DNA from: Candidatus Hinthialibacteria bacterium OLB16 | GTDB lineage: Bacteria > Hinthialibacterota > Hinthialibacteria > OLB16 | DNA length: 60,997 nucleotides | Assembly: GCA_001567115.1 (NCBI GenBank) | Contig: LMZT01000141.1 | Coordinates: 1-60,997, forward strand | Direction of reading: 5' to 3' | Shown: piece by piece, positions 1 to 8,194 of the stretch | How positions within the stretch are numbered: the stretch's first letter is position 1 | How the letters are laid out: each line of letters opens with the position of its first letter | The notes under the pieces: model-generated | Databases searched by the model: none | What the model saw: only the letters and a program-made list of their open reading frames with translations | Told to the model about the DNA's origin: nothing | Made by a program: the position numbers and the translations under genes

Positions 1-54
1 CAGAACCCTATCGATATCGAGCTGTTCGCGTCTGAGGCGTACAAAGATTCTGAA

Positions 55-126
55 GCGGGGGGTCTGCTTGATCCCCCGCATTCAGGCACAAACTTACGGG
101 GGAGGGAAATAATCCTTCCCCCTTTT
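55..126 (+). terminator. Tandem stem-loops; the second is an intrinsic terminator
   Basis: Two strong hairpins follow each other. The first pairs 55-64 with 70-79 (10 bp, one G-T wobble, loop TGCTT) and has no T-tract. The second pairs 98-107 with 113-122 (10 bp, one wobble, loop AATAA) and is followed directly by TTTTCTATTT, as expected of a Rho-independent terminator. They probably end a gene lying left of the window. Frame 3 carries a stop at 33-35, which would suit that gene's 3' end, but only about ten codons are visible so it cannot be identified. Frame 1 stays open to 162 but would read through both hairpins, so I do not call it coding. Confidence 0.75.
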
Positions 127-158
127 CTATTTCATCGAACCGTTGGAGGTTTGTTTCC

Positions 159-1262
159 TTGAAGGTTGTGCAGGTCGCTCACTATTATGGCCCCCTGGGT
201 GGCATTGAAAGGGTTGTTTACCAATTCTGTCAGGGCCTGAAAGACCTGTACTCAGTCGAAGCCCTGGCCTGCAATACCAGTATCAAGACGGTAAGGACCG
301 AGGAAGAGGGAATACCTGTCACACGGGTCGGGCGGATCGCTCATTTCCAGAGGATGTCTGTCTCGCCGAGTTTTCCGCTCCACCTGCGCCGAATGAAACC
401 TGACCTTGTCCATGTTCACATGACCAATCCCCTGGCGGAGGTCTCGTGTCTTTTCTCGGGGCTGAAATGTCCGGTTATCGCGACCTACCACATGGATGTG
501 ACCCGCCAGAGGGTGCTGAACAGCTTATATGCTCCCCTTCAGCGAATGTTCCTCGAACGGACCCGGCTGATCACGGTGAGTTCGGCGAACTTCGCGCGCA
601 CCTCACCGGTTCTGTCAAACTGGATGGAGAAAGTTCGGGTTCTGCCTTTTGGAATATCACAAAAAGCCAGCCTCCCCACCGAAAGAACCAGCGAGATGCT
701 GAAGAAGCTCAGAGAATCCTTCCCAGGTAAGGTGGTCTTGTTTGTCGGCCGATTGATCCATTACAAAGGCATCGAGGTTCTAGTCGATGCGATGCGTTCG
801 GTGCAGGCCACCTGCCTGATTATTGGCGGGGGATATCTCGAGCAGGAAATTAAAAAGCAGATCCAGCAGCATCACCTGGAAAATAAGATTTTCCTTGTCG
901 GGCGGGTTTCTGATGAGGAACTGATTGCATATTATCAACGTGCAGATGTTTTTGTCCTCCCTTCAGTGAATCGGACTGAAGCCTATGGACTCACTCAGAT
1001 CGAGGCGATGGCACAAGGGACGCCGGTGATCTGCACCGATGTCGGGACAGGAACTTCGTTTGTGAATGAGGATGGGGTGAGCGGCCTTGTGATTCAGCCA
1101 GGCGATTCGAGTGCGCTGGCCGATGCATTAAATCATATCTTGAGAGATGAAGAACTGCGAAGTAAACTGTCTGCGGGTGCAAGGCACAGGGCGGAAACCC
1201 TCTTTACAGAGGAATATATGGTGATGAACCTGCGTAATATCTACAAAGAAATACTCCGGTGA
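159..1262 (+). CDS. Family 4 glycosyltransferase (GT-B fold)
   Basis: A 367-residue retaining glycosyltransferase that would move a sugar from a nucleotide-sugar donor to an exopolysaccharide or lipid-linked acceptor at the inner face of the membrane. The N-terminal domain opens with a GGIERVV glycine-rich acceptor-side motif and carries DLVHVH. The C-terminal Rossmann domain has FVGRLIHYKGI and the nucleotide-sugar binding E-x7-E region EAYGLTQIEAMAQG. Length is normal for GT4. The start is TTG, supported by GGAGG at 145-149, ten bases upstream. It lies 57 bp before the exosortase gene in the same direction, so a role in making a glycan tied to that sorting system is an inference. Donor and acceptor are unknown. 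Confidence 0.88.
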   Translation: MKVVQVAHYYGPLGGIERVVYQFCQGLKDLYSVEALACNTSIKTVRTEEEGIPVTRVGRIAHFQRMSVSPSFPLHLRRMKPDLVHVHMTNPLAEVSCLFSGLKCPVIATYHMDVTRQRVLNSLYAPLQRMFLERTRLITVSSANFARTSPVLSNWMEKVRVLPFGISQKASLPTERTSEMLKKLRESFPGKVVLFVGRLIHYKGIEVLVDAMRSVQATCLIIGGGYLEQEIKKQIQQHHLENKIFLVGRVSDEELIAYYQRADVFVLPSVNRTEAYGLTQIEAMAQGTPVICTDVGTGTSFVNEDGVSGLVIQPGDSSALADALNHILRDEELRSKLSAGARHRAETLFTEEYMVMNLRNIYKEILR

Positions 1263-1319
1263 TATCGATACCTCTGCGCTGGTTTTTTCTCTGCCCTGAA
1301 AGTTCCTGAAGGTGCCATC

Positions 1320-2246
1320 TTGCCAGCGCAAACCCAGCCGAAATCCCAACCCTCTGTCCTCGATGACCTGATGGTGCTTTTACGGCAGATTCCGATTGCC
1401 GGTTATATTCTCATCATCCTCTTTGCCTGGCTTTACTATGAGCCACTAATGGTTGTCTGGCGTGCCTGGACCAAAGATGGCGGGTATTACTCTCATGGGC
1501 CCCTGGTCCCATTTGTGGCTGCCTGGATGTTGTACACTCAGAAAGAGGTGCTGCTCACGATCCCGCATCGAAGCAGCTGGTCAGGCCTGGCCATTCTGCT
1601 GATCTGCAGCCTGATATTCCTCGTCTCATCATTGTGCCACATGTATCCACCCAAATATGTGGCTTTTGTCTTTTACCTTCTCGGATTCAATTTGCTGCTT
1701 TTCGGCACAAGGATGGCCCGGGCCACACTCCTGCCCTGGGCATTCCTCTTTTTTATGGTGCCGCTTCCGGATGGGTTGATCGATCTGATCACCTACAAGC
1801 TCCGGATTGCGGTTACAGCAACCGCTGTCAGCATGACGGAGCCATTCAACTGGTATGTGGTCAAGAGTGGGAATTACATCTTCTTCCCCAATGGGGACAC
1901 ACTGGTGGTGGGGGATATCTGCGCGGGCCTGAGGTCGATCATCTCGCTCCTGGCACTCGGGGCGGTCTTTGCGTTCCTGTCTCGTCTGTCCCCCTTTGGA
2001 TCGATCCTGTTGTTCATTTTATCCGCTCCAGTTGCCATCATCACAAACATACTGCGGATATTCGCGCTGATCGTGATAGCCCATTTCTGGGGGAGCGAGG
2101 TCGCCTCCGGAAGGGTCCATGATATTTCCGGATGGGCGATCTTCGTGGTGGCCTTCAGCCTGCTTTATCTCTGCTATTTTCTGCTCGAAAAAATTCTCTC
2201 GAAGCAGGAACCCGCTCAACCTGCGATTCCAGAGGCACAGCCATGA
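1320..2246 (+). CDS. xrt: Exosortase/archaeosortase family membrane transpeptidase
   Basis: A polytopic membrane protein of 308 residues with about eight hydrophobic segments. Exosortases are cysteine transpeptidases that cleave PEP-CTERM-like tails from exported proteins, usually in bacteria that make exopolysaccharide. The catalytic set is visible: Cys201 within DICAGLRS, Arg246 within NILRIF and His267 within RVHDISG. The start is TTG at 1320; no better start lies nearby. The stop overlaps the next start as ATGA, so it is translationally coupled to the EpsI-domain gene. The subtype cannot be assigned, and no protein with a recognisable PEP-CTERM tail is encoded in this window. Confidence 0.92.
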   Translation: MPAQTQPKSQPSVLDDLMVLLRQIPIAGYILIILFAWLYYEPLMVVWRAWTKDGGYYSHGPLVPFVAAWMLYTQKEVLLTIPHRSSWSGLAILLICSLIFLVSSLCHMYPPKYVAFVFYLLGFNLLLFGTRMARATLLPWAFLFFMVPLPDGLIDLITYKLRIAVTATAVSMTEPFNWYVVKSGNYIFFPNGDTLVVGDICAGLRSIISLLALGAVFAFLSRLSPFGSILLFILSAPVAIITNILRIFALIVIAHFWGSEVASGRVHDISGWAIFVVAFSLLYLCYFLLEKILSKQEPAQPAIPEAQP

Positions 2247-2908
2247 AGCAGGCCGCTTTGATCGGCGCAATTGTGGTCGTGGCACTGACTCTGGCTGCAG
2301 ACAAACTGATTCCCCAACCCGCAGACCAGGGGCATCATCGTGACCGCCTTCTACAGCAGATCCCCAGTGTGCTGGGGGCTTGGACCCTTGAACGTGAAAT
2401 GCCTGTCACCGAAGAGGAAACGCGCATCCTGGGCACGGATGATATCTTTCACCGCCTCTACCTGCAGGAAACTACAGCAAAATCGGTGACATTGAGCCTT
2501 GTGTTCTCCTCGGGGCACCGGCACTCGATGCACCCACCCGAGATATGTTACCAGTCGGGAGGATACACCCTTGTAACAAGAGGATCTGTCCTGTTGGACC
2601 ATGGAACCTGGGCGACATCCCTCAACCTGGTTCAGGATGCCGACAATCAGCTGGTGAACTACTGGTTCTTCAGTGAAGGCAGAGAAACCGCCAGCTACAT
2701 CATCCACCAGATCCACCTGGTGATCAATCAAATCCTGATGAGATCCCAACCCTCGGTCCTGATCCGGATATCCACTCAAATCAAGAATAACGACACAGCC
2801 GCAGCCCAGGCCACCCTCAGTGATTTTGCATCGGCCGCAATCCCCATTCTGCGTGACCGCCTGACAGGGCTGAGCTCCGAGAAAGCAGGTGCCGGCCAGG
2901 CTCCGTAG
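2243..2908 (+). CDS. epsI: EpsI-domain exosortase-associated protein
   Basis: A 221-residue protein with an N-terminal signal anchor (about residues 4-20) and an EpsI domain carrying the family signature HPPEICYQSGGY. EpsI occurs either fused to the exosortase or as the next gene, as here, and acts on the periplasmic side; its chemistry is not known. The reading frame is open back to 2132 inside the exosortase gene, but the ATG at 2243 overlaps the upstream stop and gives the expected hydrophobic N-terminus, so I choose it. The ending KAGAGQAP is unremarkable. Confidence 0.9.
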   Translation: MKQAALIGAIVVVALTLAADKLIPQPADQGHHRDRLLQQIPSVLGAWTLEREMPVTEEETRILGTDDIFHRLYLQETTAKSVTLSLVFSSGHRHSMHPPEICYQSGGYTLVTRGSVLLDHGTWATSLNLVQDADNQLVNYWFFSEGRETASYIIHQIHLVINQILMRSQPSVLIRISTQIKNNDTAAAQATLSDFASAAIPILRDRLTGLSSEKAGAGQAP

Positions 2909-2978
2909 CCTTAAGGCTGCATTTGGCAGACCGGCCTCATCTTGCCTCTCATGCCCGGGTTGGTTACTTTTCCACCAT

Positions 2979-2999
2979 AAGGGTGCTTGCCCCTTTTTT
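2979..2999 (+). terminator. Weak candidate intrinsic terminator after the exosortase unit
   Basis: A 5-bp stem (2979-2983 with 2991-2995), 7-nt loop and a run of six T (2994-2999). It lies between epsI and thrC and would separate the polysaccharide unit from the threonine genes. The stem is short, so this is tentative. Confidence 0.35.
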
Positions 3000-3038
3000 C
3001 AGCAAAAGAAATTCGAATCAATTTGAGTCGATCAAACA

Positions 3039-4408
3039 GTGCCCGAAATGAAACCTCTCCTGTTTTACAGTACCAATGGCCATTCCCCTCAGGTTGATCT
3101 TCGGACTGCCCTGATCCAGGGGCAGGCGCCGGATCGGGGGCTTTATCTGCCGGTCTCGATTCCCACTCTCCCTCAGGAAGAGATTCGAGAATTTGCTTCG
3201 CTTTCGTATGCTGAAATCGCCAGCCGGATCCTCTCACGCTACACCGGTGGAATCCTCGATGAATCTGTGCTGCAGGACCTTTGCTGGGATGCTTATGACT
3301 ACCCGGTCCCGGTGGAAAAGGTGTACGGCCGGGTGCATGTCCTGCGGCTCGACCGGGGGCCGACCGCCTCCTTCAAAGAACTCGCCGCACGCATGATGGC
3401 GCGGCTCATCGGGCGGTTTGTTCAGGAAGAGGGCGGCTCTCTGAATATCCTCACCGCCACAAGCGGAGACACCGGCTCTGCTGTCGCCAGCGCCTTTCAC
3501 AATGTTCCGGGGATTCGTGTTCTGGTGCTGTTTCCCATCGATGAAGTCAGTGATCGCCAGCGCAAGCAGATGACCACACTTGGCGGCAACATCGCCACTC
3601 TGGCTGTCGATGGCAAATTCGATGACTGCCAGGCTCTGGTCAAGCAGGCATTCGCGGATCCGTCACTTTCCGAAATTCCGCTTTCTTCGGCCAATTCCAT
3701 AAATATCGGGCGGCTTCTGCCGCAGTCGGTTTATTATTTTTATGCGGCTTCCCGGGCTGCGGAGCCGGCTGAGCCGGTTGTTTTTTCAGTTCCATCCGGA
3801 AACTTCGGAAATATGATGGGAGCGGTTCTGGCATGGCGGATGGGGCTTCCGGTTCGTAAACTGGTTGTTCCTGTCAATGCCAATGATGAGTTCCCGGTTT
3901 TTCTGGCGAGCAGTGATTACCACCGCATAGAACCCTCGAAGAATTGCCTGTCCAATGCCATGAATGTCGGCCACCCCAGCAACCTGGCAAGACTGGTGGC
4001 GGTCTATGGCGGATGCATGGATGAGAAAGGCTTTATCCATCGGCCTCCGGACATGGGCAAGATGAAAAACGATCTCTTTTCCATCTCGGTCGATGATCTG
4101 GAGACTGCCCGGACCATTCGCCAGGCATGGGACGAACACCGGCTCCTGCTGGAACCCCATGGTGCGGTGGGCTGGAGGGGGCTTCAGGCCTTTCTGGAGG
4201 AATCTTCAGACCCCCAAACTCCCTGTGTTTCTCTCGAGACGGCCACCCGGCCAAATTTCCTGATGAAATCGAACGCCAGCTGGGTTTCCTTCCTGAGGTT
4301 CCCGAGTCCCTTTCACGCCTTGATGGCCTGCCGGAAAAGTATGAAAAAATGGATGTCGATTATCCGGCCTTCCGGGACTGCCTGCTGGCCAATTACAGTT
4401 CCCGGTAG
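3039..4408 (+). CDS. thrC: Threonine synthase (frameshifted near 4243)
   Basis: A PLP enzyme converting O-phospho-L-homoserine to threonine. The family signature GPTASFKELAARMM includes the PLP lysine Lys113. The phosphate-binding loop ATSGDTGSA and the SSANSINIGRLLPQ stretch follow. After VSLETA the frame in the sequence turns into unrelated residues and runs to a stop at 4436, while the shifted frame continues with a typical C-terminus (HPAKFPDEIERQLGF, ending NYSSR at 4408). Restoring one C in the CC at 4243-4244 joins the two frames perfectly. It is probably a sequence error; if real, the last roughly 55 residues are replaced. The neighbour downstream is the likely homoserine kinase. Confidence 0.93.
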
Positions 4409-4475
4409 TGTCTCCCCCGTTGCTGGGGTAACATAAGAACAATCACTCTGGTGCAACAGGACGGGTATCGATTCT

Positions 4476-5717
4476 ATGGACAGGCATAAGTTTATAGTCA
4501 TTCTCGGCGATGGCATGGCGGATTTTCCGATTCAACGGCTGGGAGGGAAAACCCCGCTTCAGGCTGCTGTCAAACCCCACATTGACCGGATTGCGGCTCA
4601 AGGCCGCTGCGGATTGTTTCATTCCATCGAGCCGGATCTCCCGACCGGCAGCGAAATCGCCAACCTGATTGTTCTGGGGTATGACCCGCATGACTGCTTC
4701 CAGGGGCGCGGAGTTCTTGAAGCCGCCAGCATGGGAGTCGATATCGGCGAATCGCAGATCGGCATGCGCTGCAACCTCATCTGTGTGCAGGATGGCCTGA
4801 TCAAGAATCATTCTGCAGGCCACATCTCAAGTGAAGAATCGGCACTGCTGCTCGATTCCCTCAACCAGGCGGTCAAAGACCCGCGCTATCGTTTCCACAC
4901 GGGAGTGAGCTACCGGCATCTTTTTGTGGGTGAGGGGTTGTGCCCGGGGCTTGAGTGCTTCCCGCCCCATGACCACCCCAATGAGCCGGTGGCGGATCTG
5001 ATGATTCGCCCGGCATCAACCGGAGCCGCATCGAATGGTTCAGCTGCCAGGGAGACTTCCGATTTGTTGAATCAGTTCACACGGATGTCCTGGGATCTGT
5101 TCAAAGACCATCCTGTCAATCAGCAGCGGATAGCCAATGGAAAAGATCCGGCCACTTCGATCTGGCTGTGGTCCCCAGGGCGGCGCCCCTCGATGAAAAC
5201 CTTTCAGGAGCGTTTCGGAGTCAATGGGGCGGTTATTTCAGCGGTCGATCTGATCCGGGGGATCGGTGTCTATGCCGGCCTCAATAAAATTCTTGTGCCC
5301 GGAGCGACTGGCCTCTACGACACCAATTACGAAGGCAAGGCGCAGGCCTCCCTCGATGCTTTGAAAGAGGTCGATTTCGTTTATGTCCATGTCGAGGCGC
5401 CGGATGAGGCGGGACATGAGGGGGATCTCGAACTCAAAGTTCGGACCATCGAGGACCTGGACCAGCGTCTGGTCAAACCGATTCTCGAAGGTCTGGACCG
5501 GGCTGGGATCCATGCCACTGTGGCGATCCTGCCGGATCATCTGACACCGGTCGAAACACGGACCCATGCCCGGGGGGCGGTCCCATTCGCGATCTGGAAT
5601 CGTGTTTCTCCCAATGCCGACTCAGTTCAGCAGTTTGATGAGGACAGCTGCAGCCAGGGCGGATATCCCGAACTGCATGGCGATGAATTCATCCGTGGAG
5701 TTCTCGGACGGCTCTGA
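4476..5717 (+). CDS. ApgM-like metalloenzyme, probable homoserine kinase
   Basis: A 413-residue protein of the alkaline phosphatase superfamily, archaeal-type cofactor-independent phosphoglycerate mutase branch. The metal motif is visible at the N-terminus (VILGDGMAD), and later in VHVEAPDEAGHEGD and the DHLTPVETRTHARGAVPF region. A subgroup of this family is proposed to replace ThrB homoserine kinase because its genes sit beside threonine synthase or homoserine dehydrogenase in genomes lacking thrB. Here it starts 67 bp after thrC on the same strand, which supports that role. A glycolytic phosphoglycerate mutase activity is the alternative. Start ATG. Confidence 0.85.
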   Translation: MDRHKFIVILGDGMADFPIQRLGGKTPLQAAVKPHIDRIAAQGRCGLFHSIEPDLPTGSEIANLIVLGYDPHDCFQGRGVLEAASMGVDIGESQIGMRCNLICVQDGLIKNHSAGHISSEESALLLDSLNQAVKDPRYRFHTGVSYRHLFVGEGLCPGLECFPPHDHPNEPVADLMIRPASTGAASNGSAARETSDLLNQFTRMSWDLFKDHPVNQQRIANGKDPATSIWLWSPGRRPSMKTFQERFGVNGAVISAVDLIRGIGVYAGLNKILVPGATGLYDTNYEGKAQASLDALKEVDFVYVHVEAPDEAGHEGDLELKVRTIEDLDQRLVKPILEGLDRAGIHATVAILPDHLTPVETRTHARGAVPFAIWNRVSPNADSVQQFDEDSCSQGGYPELHGDEFIRGVLGRL

Positions 5718-5757
5718 TTCTTCTCCGCCCCGCCACAGGATGCAATATGTCGAACTC

Positions 5758-6741
5758 CTACCAGCTGTAGGCCAGAGACAGCTGAGTCCACAACTCATCA
5801 TCCTTGTTGATCGTGTCTTCCATTGAAATCTGGTAATAGATCCCCGGAGTGAATGTGAGGTCATGGCAAAGGGGGATTGTCATGGCGCTCCCGAAGACGG
5901 CATGAGTCCAGCCGGTGTCTATGCCAGGAAAATACCCGCCCCCGTTGTACCAGACATCCCCGGAGAATGACAAAGTCACCGGGTCATTCGAACCGAAAAG
6001 AGGCATTGCGCCCAGCTCGCAGCTGTGGCTTCCGCCCAGGCAGGTCATCCAGCCCTCTCCGCCATTCGCACGCCTTTTTGGAACGTCATAATAGAAGTAC
6101 ACATGCGGTTGAAGGGGCATTTTTGAGAGTGTGAATTTTCCATACCATTCCCAGACATCCAGCTTCTCGCTGTCCTGATTAAAGATATCGTAGTAAGTCA
6201 TTCCCACTTCGGTCGAAAGGCAATCATTCAGGCAGCTTTTCGTGTAATAAACTGTGTAATCGAATTCATCCAGCTCATCTGTGCGGGGGGATCCCGAATC
6301 CACCAGCTGGAGATTGCCATTCCCATCCGGGACATAAGTCCCATGGCTGTAACGGCCCGAGGAGGCAAGCGACGCCCAGAACACCAGATGCAATCCGCTG
6401 TCCCACAGGCCGATATCGACACTGGGCTGGTAGGCCCCGCGGTCATCGAGAACATCGATACCACGGAACATGTATTTCGAAACCCAGTCGGCTTTGATCG
6501 TAATATCAATATGAGAGTCAGCCTCCAGGGCTGCCTCTGAAGGGGCATCTTTTCCAGCATTGGAGCCGGAATCTGGGAAATCCGACTTTGCGGGTTCCCC
6601 TTCAGCAATCCAAAGGCGCTGATCATCCAGTGGAGCGAGCTCCAGCATCGGATGATTGTTCGTGCCCTGGCCGAATCCGGCCAGGCTGCACAGGCAGGAC
6701 AGGGTGAGTGCTGCTGCGGAACAGGCTTTCAAGGAACCCAT
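5758..6741 (-). CDS. Outer-membrane beta-barrel protein, TorF-like putative porin
   Basis: A 327-residue secreted protein with a signal peptide (hydrophobic core about residues 8-22, likely cleavage near AGFGQG), a spacer of about 60 residues rich in acidic and small residues, and a barrel of alternating hydrophobic strands ending in an aromatic residue (SLAYSW), as outer-membrane proteins do. The phrase SKYMFRGI matches the conserved start of the TorF/TIGR02001 putative porin family. It also contains several cysteines (CLNDC, and another pair near GSHSCE), which could form disulfides. Start ATG is preceded by a very strong purine-rich site (GGAGGAGGAG). Substrate unknown. Confidence 0.75.
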   Translation of the reverse strand: MGSLKACSAAALTLSCLCSLAGFGQGTNNHPMLELAPLDDQRLWIAEGEPAKSDFPDSGSNAGKDAPSEAALEADSHIDITIKADWVSKYMFRGIDVLDDRGAYQPSVDIGLWDSGLHLVFWASLASSGRYSHGTYVPDGNGNLQLVDSGSPRTDELDEFDYTVYYTKSCLNDCLSTEVGMTYYDIFNQDSEKLDVWEWYGKFTLSKMPLQPHVYFYYDVPKRRANGGEGWMTCLGGSHSCELGAMPLFGSNDPVTLSFSGDVWYNGGGYFPGIDTGWTHAVFGSAMTIPLCHDLTFTPGIYYQISMEDTINKDDELWTQLSLAYSW

Positions 6742-7070
6742 TTCTTCTCCTCCTCCACGATTTTTTTTAAGTTAACCACTACCAACTGCAGTCGTTCGTT
6801 CGCCTGGGACATTGGGGTTGTTAACACCAGGATCTTCTTCCCAATATGTCTGGGAAAATAATGACCGGCCAAACGCGGGACAAGTCGGAACAGGAAAACT
6901 TGAAACACCCCATCAAGTTATAGCGTGCACCATGGAGGGTGGCTCGATCTGTCACAACCAGTTATCAGGAAATTATTCAGTCTCTTTTTTAGTTTTTCTC
7001 AGGTATGCTTTTCCAGGGCTTGGGGAGTTTCCCCGAGTTCCCCGAGTGTCCTCTGGAGGAGATGAGTCAG
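6742..7070. promoter_or_regulatory. Divergent intergenic region with a perfect inverted repeat
   Basis: This 329-bp stretch separates the divergently transcribed barrel gene and cupin gene and holds no credible ORF. It contains a perfect dyad, AACTTGA (6897-6903), nine bases, TCAAGTT (6913-6919), which has the size of a regulator operator. Two GTTAAC palindromes lie at 6771-6776 and 6820-6825. A run of eight T sits at 6761-6768. I cannot name the regulator. Confidence 0.45.
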
Positions 7071-7433
7071 ATGCCGAAACTGATTGAAACCGCTTCACGG
7101 ATTACAGCTGCCGGAAACCAGCCAAAGATCATCGAGGAATTTGTCGGCAGAGTGAATTCAAAAACAGAGGCTGTCAGCATTGCCTGGATGCACAGCCCTT
7201 CCGGATGGATTGAGCCGGGGCAGACCCCCGAGTTCGATGAATACACCCTGGTTCTCAAAGGCAGCCTGAGAGTGGCCTTCGAGGGAGGCAGCATGGAGGT
7301 TCAGGCAGGACAGGCGGTCATTGCCAGTCGCGGGGAGTGGGTTCAATACAGCTCACCCGGCGAGGAGGGCGCGGAGTATATCGCGGTCTGTATTCCGGCT
7401 TTTTCGCCAGACACAGTCCATCGGGATGAATGA
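7071..7433 (+). CDS. Small cupin-domain protein
   Basis: A 120-residue single-domain cupin. The core carries the conserved pattern PGQTPEFDEYTLVLKGSLRV followed by EVQAGQAVIASRGEWVQYSSP; the usual metal histidines are largely absent (Glu and Tyr remain in FDEYT, none of the usual HxH), so metal binding is doubtful. The frame is open to 7005, but GGAGGA at 7055-7060 fits the ATG at 7071 and crowds the ATG at 7062, so I choose 7071. It stands alone, convergent with the capsule genes. It could be a small-molecule-binding or storage-like protein; no function is claimed. Confidence 0.8.
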   Translation: MPKLIETASRITAAGNQPKIIEEFVGRVNSKTEAVSIAWMHSPSGWIEPGQTPEFDEYTLVLKGSLRVAFEGGSMEVQAGQAVIASRGEWVQYSSPGEEGAEYIAVCIPAFSPDTVHRDE

Positions 7434-7474
7434 CATCTTTCCCGGACAGATGATTTTCAGGGTGTGCCGTCTTT

Positions 7475-8194
7475 CTATAAGCGGCGATAGATAAATTCGG
7501 GAATGTAATACCGCACCCGGTTGAGGACCACACCCAGCTCCCGCGCTCCGGCTTTGACAAGCAGCTCCTGGGAGTACTGAATCACCTCACGCTTTGTCTT
7601 GCGGGTTTTTACCACCAGAACCACTCCATCGCACAAAGCGCACAGAATGGCGGCATCAGGGAAATTCCGCAGCGATGGGCAATCCACCAGGACAACATCA
7701 TAGACACTGCGCATCTCTGCCAGCAGGCTCCGAACCACACCTGAACCCATGATCTGGAAGGAGGCGGCCCCTGTTGGCCCGCAAGGCAGCACATCCAGGT
7801 TGGGGTTGAGGCTTTCAGGGATGCAGTCCGCCAGCCCTTTCTTTCCCTGGAGGACATCCGAGAGGCCCTTGATGTTGTCAACCTGCATGAATTTATGCAG
7901 CCCCGGGCTGAGGATGTTGAAATCCACCAGCAGCACCTTCTTCTCACGTGAAATCAACCCGCCCAGGTGGTACAGGATCGATGTCACCCCTTCTTTGGGA
8001 ACAGCTGAAGTAAAGGCAATAATCGGCCTGGCGACATCCGGGAGTGCCAGCTGAATGTTCGTATACAGGGAAGACAGACTCTGAATTTCCGAGGCCTGGC
8101 CAACCGCCGAAGAGGGCTGGCGTGGGGTGCCTGGCAGCCGGGTCGGGGCAGGTGACTGGTAAGCTTTGTTCAATGCGTCTTCGAGGCGGCTCAT
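7475..8194 (-). CDS. CpsD/BY-kinase-like ATPase with degenerate P-loop
   Basis: A 239-residue protein of the bacterial tyrosine-kinase/MinD-like ATPase family that normally phosphorylates itself and works with a Wzz protein to control polysaccharide chain length. The Walker B (YDVVLVDCPS) is intact. The P-loop reads TSAVPKEGVTS (62-72) where the family has PGEGKT, so the phosphate-binding lysine is Val70. The Walker A-prime strand is VLLVDFNI rather than the usual DAD pattern. The C-terminus ends with three tyrosines (RYYIPEFIYRRL), resembling the autophosphorylated cluster. It overlaps the wzz stop by ATGA. It may be a pseudokinase regulating the co-polymerase. Confidence 0.83.
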   Translation of the reverse strand: MSRLEDALNKAYQSPAPTRLPGTPRQPSSAVGQASEIQSLSSLYTNIQLALPDVARPIIAFTSAVPKEGVTSILYHLGGLISREKKVLLVDFNILSPGLHKFMQVDNIKGLSDVLQGKKGLADCIPESLNPNLDVLPCGPTGAASFQIMGSGVVRSLLAEMRSVYDVVLVDCPSLRNFPDAAILCALCDGVVLVVKTRKTKREVIQYSQELLVKAGARELGVVLNRVRYYIPEFIYRRL

